Positions 8,053 to 18,400 of a DNA stretch of 44,754 nucleotides are shown here, in pieces; the first letter of the stretch is position 1; the number at the start of each line of letters is the position of its first letter. The DNA lies in the NCBI GenBank assembly GCA_937892015.1, contig CALAUY010000049.1, positions 1-44,754 on the forward strand, given 5' to 3'. The position numbers and the translations under genes are program-made. Source of the stretch: an uncultured Bacteroidales bacterium. Lineage in GTDB: Bacteria; Bacteroidota; Bacteroidia; Bacteroidales; Paludibacteraceae. The notes under the pieces were generated by a model. That model made no database searches and was not told the DNA's origin. It was given only the letters and a program-made list of their open reading frames with translations.

Positions 8053-8925
8053 TTACTCAACAATGATGGGCTTGTACTTTGGAACAAGTGCCTTCATGAT
8101 ACACCAACCAATCAGGTAGGCAACGGCACAGATGCAGAACACGACCATGTAGGCGGCTGGCTTTCCCTCGAAACCGAAGAAGGTGAAAGCAGAGCCCTGA
8201 CCAGCAGCCCAGTCGAAGAATTTACCGCTACCGAGGTTGATACTCATAGAGCCCAGTCCACCAGCCATCGTTCCTAAACCGACGATGGTACCAATGGTAG
8301 ACTTGGGGAACATGTCACCGATGGTGGAGAACAGGTTTGCCGACCAAGCCTGATGACCTGCGCCGAGCAGACCGATCAGGATAGCGGGCCACCATGCGCT
8401 GTAGGCTCCCAGAGGCTGTGCGAAAAGTCCAAGCACGGGGAAACAAGCGAAGATGAACATGGCACGCATACGACCCAGATAGGGGTTCATGCCTTTCTTG
8501 TCTACGAAATAGGTGGGCAGATAACCACCACCGATGGAGAGGATGGTCACAATGGCATAGAGGGTGAAGATCAACGCGATACCCATGGTGGAGTCTGAGG
8601 TGTAGCCATACTGGTCTGAGAAGTAGGCTGGAGCCCAGAACAGGAAGAACCACCATACACCATCCGTCATGAACTTACCAACGAGGAACGACCATGTCTG
8701 TTTGTAGGTGAAGCACTGCAAGAACGGGATGGTCTTCTCTTCCTTCACATTCTCACGATCCTGAGCCTCTGCGATATCATTGTCTTGCTCGATATAGTTC
8801 AGCTCTGCCTGATTGACACGCTTGTTCTGTGCGGGCTTCTCATAGAGCCACATCCACAGTCCCATCCAAATGAAACCGAGGGCACCGATGATGATGAATG
8901 CCATCTCCCAACCCCCGGCACGTGC
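8053..8925 (-). pseudogene. MFS transporter, 5'-truncated fragment (hexuronate or sugar-phosphate type)
   Basis: 291 codons of the C-terminal two thirds of a major facilitator transporter. Recognisable stretches include GGWEMAFIIIGALGF, a cytosolic loop (about 25-65 of the fragment), VGKFMTDGVWWFFLFWAPAY, and several membrane helices ending at MKALVPKYKP. The style is that of the ACS subfamily (ExuT-like hexuronate or GlpT-like transporters) common in Bacteroidales. The reading frame stays open past 8925, but what it encodes is the antisense of a susD-like gene, so homology stops at the palindrome 8917-8926. The missing part is roughly the first four or five helices. The gene is most likely whole in its source genome and cut by the junction. 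Confidence 0.85.
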
Positions 8926-8926
8926 C
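8917..8926. other. Junction of two unrelated segments at a 10-bp palindrome
   Basis: GGCACGTGCC is a perfect palindrome. To its left lies the interrupted MFS gene, to its right the interrupted susD-like gene. No IS end or target-site duplication is visible. Confidence 0.8.
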
Positions 8927-10026
8927 AACAGATTATTTCGATGGTGGACGACGTGCTCAACGACCCCGAATGGGAGGAGCCTCTCTACCACTACGATGGC
9001 GGCAAGTCCGAACAGAACTGCCCGTGGGGACCGTATGCACCAATCATCAACTCGTGGGAGAGCCGTGCCAACCGACTCGCATCGTCTATCCCCACCACCT
9101 TCTTCGCACACGCCATCATGAGTTGCTATGATATAAAGAACTCAGACCGTAAGTCGGCACTGGACCCCCGCGGCGACATGCTGATGACACCACGCTCGAT
9201 GGGTACTACCGCCAACTCCGATGTGCTGCGTTACCTTGAGAGCAACATCGGTATGGACAACTCGATGAAAGTGACGTATTATCCCGACCTCTATGCCACG
9301 GATGCTATGTCGAATCCTTACACGCAAAACAATGGTTATATCGCGCTGATTACCACCGAAGAACTGATGTTCATCAAGGCCGAGGCTCAATACTGGGCAG
9401 GCGACAAAGCAGCAGCCTACAACACCACCGTTGAGGCGACAAAGAAGAACATGGAGCGTTATGGTATCTACGAGTCGGCACTGGCCACTGCCGCCAAGAG
9501 ACGCTACGACCGTTTCTTCGAGGTGAAGTTGCCGGGCGCAGTTGATTTCACCATCGGCGATCTGATGCAACAGAAATACGTGGCGATGTACCTGCAACCC
9601 GAGCAGTGGACAGACATGCGTCGCTACAACTATAGCTCCAAAACCAACGGCATCCAGTACGACAACTGCTTCGTCTATACAGTGTACACCGTCCACAACG
9701 GCTCTTCTAAGAAATGGGATGCTTCCAGCTTCTCCGGCGAATACTCGCTACGCCGTCCGTACAACCTCTACGAACCCTATTGGTGCACTTCGGACGACTA
9801 TGGCATCAATGCTGAGTTGTCGCCCAATGCGTGGATCAACCGCCTTAATGCCGACACCGAGACTGAGACCAAGTATAACAAGGGCGAACTGGACCGCATC
9901 GGCTATTACACGACCAATGCGGCAGGGGAGAAAGTGTTGGACTACCGCGTACTCAAGCGCCGACTAATCTGGGCACACAACACGAGCGGAAAGGCCGTTT
10001 GCAACGACCCCACACCGTGGATGTAA
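8926..10026 (+). pseudogene. SusD/RagB-like outer-membrane nutrient-binding lipoprotein, 5'-truncated
   Basis: About 366 residues of the C-terminal part of a SusD-family protein. The family's core is seen in YIALITTEELMFIKAEAQYW (TPR-like region) and in the C-terminal stretch around EQWTDMRRYNYS, where SusD proteins describe the remaining fold. SusD proteins cap the SusC TonB-dependent channel and bind glycan or peptide. The N-terminus with lipobox, and the susC gene that almost always precedes susD, are missing because of the junction at 8917-8926. The downstream lipoprotein follows after 71 bp in the same direction, so this was probably an internal gene of a larger uptake locus. Confidence 0.85.
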
Positions 10027-10097
10027 ATGCGGTTGGATTCTAATAATAGGATTAATGACACCTTATTAATATATACGCGTGCGTAAACAATAAAGAT

Positions 10098-10955
10098 ATG
10101 AAACTAAGAACAAAAATACTGATGCTTGCGGCGATGACCTTGACCGCAGCGTCTTGTGCGAAGCACGATTTCTTCGACGAAACGACCATCACCGGCAACG
10201 TTGGTCCCGAGGCGTACTGGGAGATAGGTAGTGCCGCCGTCAGTGCCGGTGGTGAGATGGAGTTCACCGTGCAGTACTACTCATCGGTGAGCGAGCTCGA
10301 CCACTCTGAAGTGTGGTACGACATCGAGGAGACGATTGACCAGACCGTCACCTGTCCGTGGACCAGCACCTTCAGCTATTCGCTGTCGAGCAACGTGAAA
10401 GCGCAGAAACGTGTGTCGCAGAAAATCAAGGAGTATCCCCATCTGGCGGAATATTGGAGCGACTCGCTTCATGCTTTCACCTTCACCGGCACGTTCCCCG
10501 TCAGCGGCACACTCGCCCGCTTCTCGTGGAGTCACCCCGAGGAGTTCGACTCCACGAAAATGGTCACGTATTTTGGCGAGGGCTATATGGAGACCTTCAA
10601 AGAAGCGGTGCATACCCGCATGCAGTACGCCGACTACCGTAAGATGTACATCGGTATGGGACTGATGGACGACTTCACACAATATACCGACTCCACCGAG
10701 GACAAGAACCAAGGCGAGGGTATCTATGTGTACCATTTCAAGCAGGATGCCGACGGCAACACCCTCCCGTGGGTGACCGACTCGATGGAACTGTATTGGA
10801 ACAAAGTGACGTTTGAGATGCTGGTGGAGAACTCTGCCAACGGCTATTACGACGTGGATTACAACCGCTCGTATTCGCTCAACGCCCTGATGAAAGTCTA
10901 TGATGTGCGCGGCGTCTATTCCGCTACGCAATCCAAAGAAATTGCAATCAACTAA
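10098..10955 (+). CDS. Lipoprotein of unknown function, downstream of susD-like gene
   Basis: A 285-aa lipoprotein: basic N-terminus, hydrophobic segment, and lipobox ending at Cys20 (TAASC). The mature protein is rich in aromatic and acidic residues with no motif I recognise. By position (susD plus one) it could be a SusE/SusF-like surface glycan-binding protein, or a subunit joining the SusCD complex. It lacks the C-terminal tail shared by the later secreted proteins. The next gene begins 16 bp after its stop. Confidence 0.75.
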   Translation: MKLRTKILMLAAMTLTAASCAKHDFFDETTITGNVGPEAYWEIGSAAVSAGGEMEFTVQYYSSVSELDHSEVWYDIEETIDQTVTCPWTSTFSYSLSSNVKAQKRVSQKIKEYPHLAEYWSDSLHAFTFTGTFPVSGTLARFSWSHPEEFDSTKMVTYFGEGYMETFKEAVHTRMQYADYRKMYIGMGLMDDFTQYTDSTEDKNQGEGIYVYHFKQDADGNTLPWVTDSMELYWNKVTFEMLVENSANGYYDVDYNRSYSLNALMKVYDVRGVYSATQSKEIAIN

Positions 10956-10971
10956 ACAGATTTTTGAGCCT

Positions 10972-12672
10972 ATGAAACGCAATATCTTCAATCATCTCAT
11001 GTTGGCATTACTGCCGCTCCTGGCGGTCAGTTGTTACGACAACGTCCCCAAAGTGGAGGAACTGCCGCAAGATGCCGTATCGTTTGAGTACAGCGTACTG
11101 GGAGACTACGCGCTCGACTACTACGTGGGTTCGGTCATCAAGTTTGTCAACACCTCGCCCGCAACCACAGAGGGTACACCCGCTTGGGATTTCGGTGACG
11201 GTGCATCCGCGACAGGTGACGAGGTGGAGCATTTCTTCGAGGAGGCCGGCACGTACACCGTCAAACTGACCATCGGCAATTACAGCAAGAGCCAGGTCAT
11301 CATGATATCTGACATCAAGCCACTGCTTACCATCAACCCCATTGAGGGCGGTATCTGCGAGGTGAACACCTCCAAAGTGTCCTTCTCGCTCGAAGTGCCT
11401 AACCCGCAAAACTACTCGCTGGAGTATCTCTGGACACTCCCCGCAGGCACGAAAAATGCTAATGGAGAAATTATCACCACCTGCACCGACCGCTTGCCCG
11501 GTGACCTCACGTTCACTAATGTCGGCTCACAGACAGTCAAACTGCAAGTGAAGATGAACGGGCGTACACTCGAAGAGGGCTCGGCGAATGTACAAGTGGG
11601 CTTCAACCAAGACGTCCCCACGCTCTATTACGCCGTGCAGGGCGGACATATCATGGCATACAAACTGGTGCCTGATGCCGACCGGCCTGCTGACATGGAA
11701 ATAGCGCCATACGACCTCGGACTCTCGTCAGGTCAGCATCCCTTCAACCTACTCTTCAAAGACTCGTCGCTCTTCGTGCTCGATTGTGGCAAACAGTTCT
11801 ACTATGTCAACGACGAGGACGGCGTGCTTGGCGATGGTAAGATTTCCGTCATTAGCAAGGACGGTAGCAAAGTGGAGACGATGATCTCCAACGCCGGACA
11901 GGCCGCTTTCGACGACCCGTTCTACGGATACATCGAGGACGATATCCTCTATTATGCCAACCGCAACACGGGCATCATCCCCGTGCCTATCAATACGCGC
12001 AACGCGCTTTATAGCAGCGCCGAATTTCCCTATCATGTGCAGCACAACTATCTGGGCTACTACAACAACGGTTGGGGATACGGCTCTATCGGCGGATGTC
12101 TGGGTAAGATTGACGGCGTTTGGCATTGGTGTAAGTTCTACAACGGCACCGGCATCTTCCGTTTCACCGACTCCGACATCCTCTCGTCCTCCATCGCGCA
12201 AGGCGATGCCAACAACGTGCCGGCTGCAGGTATAGCGCTCGGCGGTATGTGCCCCAAATCCTTCGCGTACGACAAGAAACTCGGAAAGTTCTATTTCACC
12301 CTCTGGGACGAGGGCTACGCGGGTTTCTACGCTTGCACAATGGACGAGCTGAACGCAATCGGAACGAGCAAATCAAACCTTGCACCCTACAAGATTCTGA
12401 GCGATACAGGACTGGGGTTCGAGGCGAATATCTCCGGTTCACCCGCTTCAGTGGAAGGCACTTCTTCCGAGCCCGTAGCTATCTGTCAGATGGCACTGGA
12501 TGAGAACACAGGTTGCGTCTATTTCGGGTATCGTAACACGAAGAACGACCCCACGAATGCGCCTACAGGCCTCTATCGCTACAACCCCGAAACGAACAAT
12601 ATACAGACTGTGCTGGAAGGTGCGCCCATCTATGGTGTGGTGGTCAACCCAACGAAAGCGAAACTATTCTGA
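10972..12672 (+). CDS. PKD-domain surface lipoprotein with propeller-like C-terminal region
   Basis: A 566-aa lipoprotein with lipobox Cys21 (LLAVSC). A PKD domain (WDFGDGASATG through AGTYTVKLTIGN) lies at about residues 65-115, then a second Ig-like segment. From about 210 onward, short repeated strands (LFVLDCGKQFYYVND, DILYYANRNTG, GVWHWCKFYNG) suggest a beta-propeller. PKD plus propeller lipoproteins in SusCD loci usually bind ligand outside the cell. The ATG at 10972 is chosen because it begins a proper signal peptide; a start at 10900 would overlap the preceding gene by 56 bp. Its stop overlaps the next start (TGATG), so the two genes are translationally coupled. Confidence 0.8.
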   Translation: MKRNIFNHLMLALLPLLAVSCYDNVPKVEELPQDAVSFEYSVLGDYALDYYVGSVIKFVNTSPATTEGTPAWDFGDGASATGDEVEHFFEEAGTYTVKLTIGNYSKSQVIMISDIKPLLTINPIEGGICEVNTSKVSFSLEVPNPQNYSLEYLWTLPAGTKNANGEIITTCTDRLPGDLTFTNVGSQTVKLQVKMNGRTLEEGSANVQVGFNQDVPTLYYAVQGGHIMAYKLVPDADRPADMEIAPYDLGLSSGQHPFNLLFKDSSLFVLDCGKQFYYVNDEDGVLGDGKISVISKDGSKVETMISNAGQAAFDDPFYGYIEDDILYYANRNTGIIPVPINTRNALYSSAEFPYHVQHNYLGYYNNGWGYGSIGGCLGKIDGVWHWCKFYNGTGIFRFTDSDILSSSIAQGDANNVPAAGIALGGMCPKSFAYDKKLGKFYFTLWDEGYAGFYACTMDELNAIGTSKSNLAPYKILSDTGLGFEANISGSPASVEGTSSEPVAICQMALDENTGCVYFGYRNTKNDPTNAPTGLYRYNPETNNIQTVLEGAPIYGVVVNPTKAKLF

Positions 12673-15167
12673 TGAAGCGAACGCTACATATAGCTCTTGC
12701 TCTGAGCCTCTGCTCCCTGCTTCTTGCCCCTTGTTCACTCAAGGCGCAACCCAAGCGCGAGTTCCGCGCTTCGTGGCTCACTACCGTTTGGGCAATCGAC
12801 TGGCCTACATCGTGGGGAAATGCGAACAAAGCGCAGCAACAGCAAGACGAACTCAAAGCACTCGTCGATTCGCTCGAAGCAGCGAACATGAACGCCGTCT
12901 TCTTCCAAGTACGCGGCTTCTGTGACGCAATGTACAACTCTCAATACGAGCCGTGGAGTACCTACCTGACGGGAACGCGTGGTGGACAACCCTCGTACGA
13001 TCCGCTGGCAGTGCTCGTGGAGTATGCCCACAGTAAGGGCATCGAGGTGCATGCGTGGATGAACCCCTACCGGTACAGCACATCCTCCGCAACTCACGGA
13101 ACACTCGCAACCGACTACGCCAACACCCATCCCGATTGGCTCGTCAACTGCGGCGGAATCTACATCCTCAACCCCTGCATGCCCGAAGTGAAAGAGCGGA
13201 TTGCAGCAGTGGTGGCCGATGTGGTAGAGCACTACGATGTGGACGGCATCATCTTCGATGACTATTTCTATCAGTCGGGTTACTTGAACACGTACGACGA
13301 CAGCTATTATCAGGCCAGTGGCACTACCCTCAGTCGCGCTGATTGGCGGCGAGCGCAAGTGAACGAGATGGTGAGGATGGTGCGCGATACGATTCGCTCC
13401 ATCAAACCGTACGTCCATTTCGGCATTGGCCCGGCGGGCGTTGCCGGCAAGTCGAACACCTCCGCGCCCGTCTATGGCGTCGAACCGTGTCCGGTCGGTT
13501 CCGACTGGCAGTACAACGGCATCTATTCTGACCCGCTGGCGTGGTACAACGAGCAGACCATCGACTACATGGCACCACAACTGTACTGGACCATCGGTTC
13601 AAGCAACGACTACGACGTGCTCTCCAATTGGTGGAGCAAGATGGCATCGGTCTTCGGGCGACATATGTACCCGTCACAGGACCTCAGCGGCGGTAAGGGC
13701 TCGAGCACTTCGATGGCCGAAGAGATTGGTAAACAGATGATTCTCGACCGCGACCACGACCTCTTGGGCGCACCCGGCAGTTGTTGGTACTCGCTCAACA
13801 CGGGCATGAAAACGGCGGGATTCTTCCGTTATATCCGCAACAACGTCAATCCCCACTTGGCAGTCGTGCCACAGATGTGGTGGCTCAAACAAGATACAAC
13901 CCTGTTCGTCAATAACTTACGTTATCAGAGTATGGGCAACGGCAAGATGTACCTCACATGGGATGCACCGATGGACAATCTGCGATATGTGGTATATAAC
14001 GTACCGCAAGACACAGTGGGCAAGATTGGCGCATTTGCCGGTGGCGATTTCATCCGTTCTATCACGTATGGCACTAACTATGCCATCGATATGACCGGCG
14101 ATGTGGGACGTTTTGGCGTGAGTGTACTCGACCGTTTTGGCAACGAGTACCCCGTCCGTACTTATGGCAACACTGCGATTGGCAACGCAACCCCGGCAAC
14201 CCTCACTTTCCCCGCTGATGGGACTTCACCGCTCTTGCCAACGTGGTTCGCGTGGAACAAAGTGGCCGGTGCCGATTCGTATTTTGTGCAGTTCTCTCGC
14301 ACGGCCGACTTCTCTTCGCTCGACTACGAGACAGAGACGGTCGATACCTGTTTCTTCACCGCCAACGTGCTTTGGCTGACTGAAGGTGCCACCTACTATT
14401 GGCGCGTCGTAACACGTTCGCCCAACTGCCGCGATGCATATTCCGAGACACGCTCTTTCGGATGCTCCTACTTCAAGATGGTCTATCCCGCCGACGAGGA
14501 ACGCGACTGCTCACAGACGCTCACTGCCGTTTGCGACAGTGTCCCTGACCCGTCTGCCGTCTATACGTTCGAGTTCTCAAGGACTGTTTCGTTCGGTGCC
14601 AGTGATATCCTCTACAACGTCTCTGCCGGCCAACCCAGAGCTTCCGTCCCGGAAAACATACTGCTCGCATCTTCTTATTACTACGTGCGCGCAACGGTAG
14701 AGTATTCGGGCGTATCGGCCACCACCGACGTACACCGTTTCCGCACCGCCGCGCAAGTGGTACCCGTACCGACAGTTATCAGCCCTGCTGAGGGCGATAC
14801 CATCATCGGTAGCGAGGTGGAGATTTGTTGGCAAGAACAGGCCTCTTCCGGTTTCCGTGTGGAACTCTCTACTTCCGTCACTTTCGCCGGACGACAAACC
14901 AAGGCGGCTGTCAAGGACCCGACAACGTTCTGCCACACCTTTTCGGATGTTGACCCCGGCACCTACCACGTCCGCGTCAAAGCGGTGGCCGACGGAGTCT
15001 ATACCAATCCAAGTCCCGTCGTCTCCTTCATTATCGAAGCACCAGAGTCCGCACTCACGAACTCCCAAGAAGAGACAACCGCCTGCAAAATACTCGAAAA
15101 CGGACAGGTCATCATCATCCGCGACGGCAAACGCTACACAGTTATGGGAACAATAATAGATAAATAA
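12672..15167 (+). CDS. GHL10/DigH-like glycosyl hydrolase with Ig-like domains and C-terminal tail
   Basis: An 831-aa secreted protein, signal peptide cleaved near KA-Q26. Residues 29-425 match the glycosyl-hydrolase-like 10 barrel (PF02638): FRASWLTTVW (31-40), FFQVRG (77-82), HAWMNPYR (127-134), and DGIIFDDYFY (191-200) with the paired Asp. E. coli DigH (YddW) of this family cleaves glycan strands stripped of peptides. Three Fn3/Ig-like repeats follow (about 500-600, 605-690, 695-790, each with a YYWRV-, YYYVRA- or YHVRV-like strand). The last 28 residues carry the tail shared with three other proteins here (KILENG ... GKRYTVMG). Start codon overlaps the preceding stop by one base. The glycosidase family is clear; action on peptidoglycan is inference from the family. 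Confidence 0.88.
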   Translation: MKRTLHIALALSLCSLLLAPCSLKAQPKREFRASWLTTVWAIDWPTSWGNANKAQQQQDELKALVDSLEAANMNAVFFQVRGFCDAMYNSQYEPWSTYLTGTRGGQPSYDPLAVLVEYAHSKGIEVHAWMNPYRYSTSSATHGTLATDYANTHPDWLVNCGGIYILNPCMPEVKERIAAVVADVVEHYDVDGIIFDDYFYQSGYLNTYDDSYYQASGTTLSRADWRRAQVNEMVRMVRDTIRSIKPYVHFGIGPAGVAGKSNTSAPVYGVEPCPVGSDWQYNGIYSDPLAWYNEQTIDYMAPQLYWTIGSSNDYDVLSNWWSKMASVFGRHMYPSQDLSGGKGSSTSMAEEIGKQMILDRDHDLLGAPGSCWYSLNTGMKTAGFFRYIRNNVNPHLAVVPQMWWLKQDTTLFVNNLRYQSMGNGKMYLTWDAPMDNLRYVVYNVPQDTVGKIGAFAGGDFIRSITYGTNYAIDMTGDVGRFGVSVLDRFGNEYPVRTYGNTAIGNATPATLTFPADGTSPLLPTWFAWNKVAGADSYFVQFSRTADFSSLDYETETVDTCFFTANVLWLTEGATYYWRVVTRSPNCRDAYSETRSFGCSYFKMVYPADEERDCSQTLTAVCDSVPDPSAVYTFEFSRTVSFGASDILYNVSAGQPRASVPENILLASSYYYVRATVEYSGVSATTDVHRFRTAAQVVPVPTVISPAEGDTIIGSEVEICWQEQASSGFRVELSTSVTFAGRQTKAAVKDPTTFCHTFSDVDPGTYHVRVKAVADGVYTNPSPVVSFIIEAPESALTNSQEETTACKILENGQVIIIRDGKRYTVMGTIIDK

Positions 15168-15481
15168 CTAGATAAATAACATGACAACGGCAACAAGAGA
15201 CAATATTCTATGAGAGAAGCAATTAGAGATAAGGAACGTCTGCTGCATATACAATCAGCAATCATGCAGTTGGTTGGAACATGCTTACACCACCCTGTGA
15301 TTGTCCTGTGATTGTCCTGTGATTGTCCTGTGATTGTCCTGTGATTGTCCTGTGATTAATAGACATTCAAAAGACTACAAAACAACAAACAAAATAATTT
15401 ACTTAACGCAACCGAGTCATGAGGGACGTGTTCCCACAAGGGGAGGAAGCAAAATTTATTAACTAAAAACAAACACAATTT
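15168..15481. other. Gene-free spacer with 11-bp tandem array
   Basis: 314 bp without a convincing gene. A 12-bp direct duplication GATAAATAACTA spans the end of the preceding gene and its stop (15159-15180). The 11-bp array lies at 15294-15357. AT-rich sequence before 15482 shows no clear TAnnTTTG element. Confidence 0.6.
15294..15357. repeat. 11-bp tandem repeat, 5.8 copies
   Basis: Five perfect copies of CCTGTGATTGT plus nine bases of a sixth. They lie 125 bp before the start of the 1497-aa gene. Confidence 0.95.
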
Positions 15482-18400
15482 ATGAAAAGACTCTCTCTTT
15501 TCGCTGCTGTCCTTTTTGCAGCAGTAATGTCGTTCGCACAAGCGCCGGCAATCATGTTCTCCGAGGCTGCCTCGACCGGAGCATTGACTGACAGCACTTT
15601 CACGGCGACAAATTTAACTCTTCGGACTGTTGACACCGGTAACAAGATGTCTATCGATGCCAACAATGCCTCTTTCGGCGAGAGTGCAGACGCTCGTGTG
15701 CCATTCTCTTATCGCCTGAAAGCCGGAGCTAAAACGACCATGTCGGATTCAGAACCTACCACCAACTACTTGAAGCTCAATGCAGCTGTTGCCGGTCAGT
15801 TGGTGATTGCTGTTCGTCCTTCCAGCAGCGGTGCTGAGGACAGAAACCTCATCGTTGCACAGAATGGCGTTGAGCTCTACAATCAAGTTATTCTTGAGTC
15901 AGCCTTGAAGCATACCGAAGATGGAGTTACCTACTTCAACTTCGTTAAGGTAAATGTTGAGGCCGGTGAAATTATCCTCACCTATCCCGTTGGAGCCCTC
16001 AATTTCTACTACTTCGGCTTGATGACAAACTCTGCGGCCTTTGTAGAAAAACTTTGGTCAGGAGAACCTCTCGGTTGGACTGCCGCTGACTCCCGTCAAT
16101 GGACCGGTTTCGGCGAGTATGTCTATTGGGAGAGCAAAGCAGAGCATACTATCTATGGAACACATGATGGTGTGACTGTTGACACACTCTTTACCAATGA
16201 CGCTATTGATGGTACGGCTTTCTGTGTGGATGGTGCCGGTAACTTCGTAGTTGAGGGTGTTTTCCCCTCTGTTGCGTCTCACGTTTTCTTGGTTAAACAC
16301 GACCTCTCTGCATCGGTTGATATCCCCGTTACCGGTCTCGCTCGTACGGACATCGTAACTGCTACCGGTGATGTGTTCTCTGCTGAGGGCGGTTATGTAT
16401 TCCTTTATGGTAACTCGGCGAACCTGCTTATTTTAGCTATCAAGAATGCCGGTGCTGCTGACCAAGAGGTTGTAACCAAGACGGTTGCTGTTGCCGGTAG
16501 TAATGTGCAGAACTTTGTGGTTGCCGGAGATACGCTTGTTCAGTATGTGCAGCGTCGTTCGCAAGGACAAACAGGTTTTGATAAGTTAGAGAACGGCGTT
16601 AACACCGGCTCTATTGCCGGCATGCGCGGTTACAAGCACACCACTCTTGGTGGAGCAATGCTTACGTTGGCAGGCAACGAATTTGCAATCTATCCTGCAG
16701 GTGCAAACAACTATTCTTCTGAATTCTCTGTTGCCAACCTGACAGAAGGTTCTTTGGCTGCTAGTAAAGCAGATGCGTTGCAGACTCTCTTCTGCGCAAA
16801 CACAACCACCCGCGCGAACTCCACTAACGTTGGTGTATTCCTTAATGCTTCGAAGATTGACGACAACACCGCTTACATTCAAGTGGGCAATGGCTCTGAT
16901 GGTACTGCCCTGTTCAAACTCTCAGTTGAACCCGCTGTATTGTCGGCTTGCTATCTGAAGCAGGGCAATGAAGGCGCTACTTGGGAAGCTACCGGCACAG
17001 CCCAAGGCACACATTATGTACGTGAAGGCATCTTCATGGCCGACTCACTCTTCATCAACACTACTGCTTCTGACGAGGGGGCTGTCATGTTCACCCGCGA
17101 TAATATCGCCTTCACCGGCAACGTGGCTGTGAACGATACCGTTCGTTTCGTTTACAACGCCGCTTCCGGCGTTATGGGCGTTGAACTGCTCGGCAAGTTT
17201 ATCCCGAAACTGACCTTCAACGTAAAAGTTCCTGAAGGCACGCCGAACTGCTACATTGCCGGTAACTTCAATGACTGGACCTTTACACGTATGACGCAAC
17301 TCACCGACAGCACTTACACCATCACTATTACAGGTGACGGCGTGGCCATCGTTGATAGCGTACAGTACAAGTACACTTGTGGTACTGACTGGGCTTATGT
17401 TGAGAAAGATGCCAACAACGAAGAGATTGGCAATCGCCATTGGGCAGAGAACGACGTTGTTGCACGCTGGTTCGATGTTCCGTCAGTTAACGCTGTTACT
17501 TACGAACTCAATGGTGGCGTCTTCAACGACTACGGCTGGACAGGCAAGGGTGCTGTACTCCTTGATCTCCAGAACGACTTCAATGCCGCTTATAACACTT
17601 CTATGAATTGGGTTAAGGTAGAGGATGGCGTTTACTATTACCATATTGGCAACACTACGGACGAGACACCTCAACCAATATGGAAGACCGAAGCTGAGGC
17701 TGTTGGAGAGGCTTGCACCGTTACGGGCTTTGTCCAGAACACCACTTACAATACCGAGAACCGCCTGAAGAACCTCATCTCCGTTACCAATGTGGATAAG
17801 TATGGTTGGTTGAAGGACGTGATTGTTAAGACACGTACCGCTGCCGGGTTGGCTGCTACTGACGACGACCTCTCAGAGAACATCTATCGTAAAGAGATTT
17901 CCGCTATCTTCTTACAGTCGCCTGCTGAGACCTCTTGGCCGGCAGCTCCGAGCTATGCCATTGCCGGTACTATAGAGGCAATGATGCCGGTTTGGAAACA
18001 CGGTTTCTGCAACCCCGACCACGTCAATGCCGAGTTCACGCTCAATGCACCGTATTATAGCGGATACACGTTCGATGGCTGGTATGCTGAGTCCGACTTC
18101 TCCGGAAGCAAAGTAACGTCTATCAACGACAGTACACCGGCTTGCACCCTCTATGCAAAGTGGGTTGAGTACATCCCGACGGTTGCTGAAGCTATCGCCG
18201 AGGCACAGAACGACACCGTTAAACTCGGTGCGGTGGTTACCTTCATCCGTGGCGCGAAGAACGTTTACGTTCAGGATGCTACCGGCGGCGTTCTACTCTA
18301 TACCGCTGCCAATGCAACGTGCAAAGTGGGCGATTTCGTAGTTGTTCGCGGTAAGAACACCACATACGGCGGCGCTCCTGAGATTGGTGGCGCAACCTTC

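Noticed and set aside
8785..8925. Open frame continuing the susD-like gene upstream to an ATG at 8785
   Set aside because: This part is the antisense of the MFS transporter, has no signal peptide or lipobox, and does not look like a SusD N-terminus.
8926..9111. N-terminal extension of the MFS frame up to 9111
   Set aside because: It is the complement of the susD-like coding sequence and lacks membrane helices; homology to transporters ends near 8919.
15360..15481. Promoter just upstream of the 1497-aa gene
   Set aside because: The region is AT-rich but no TAnnTTTG with a TTTG at the right distance was found.
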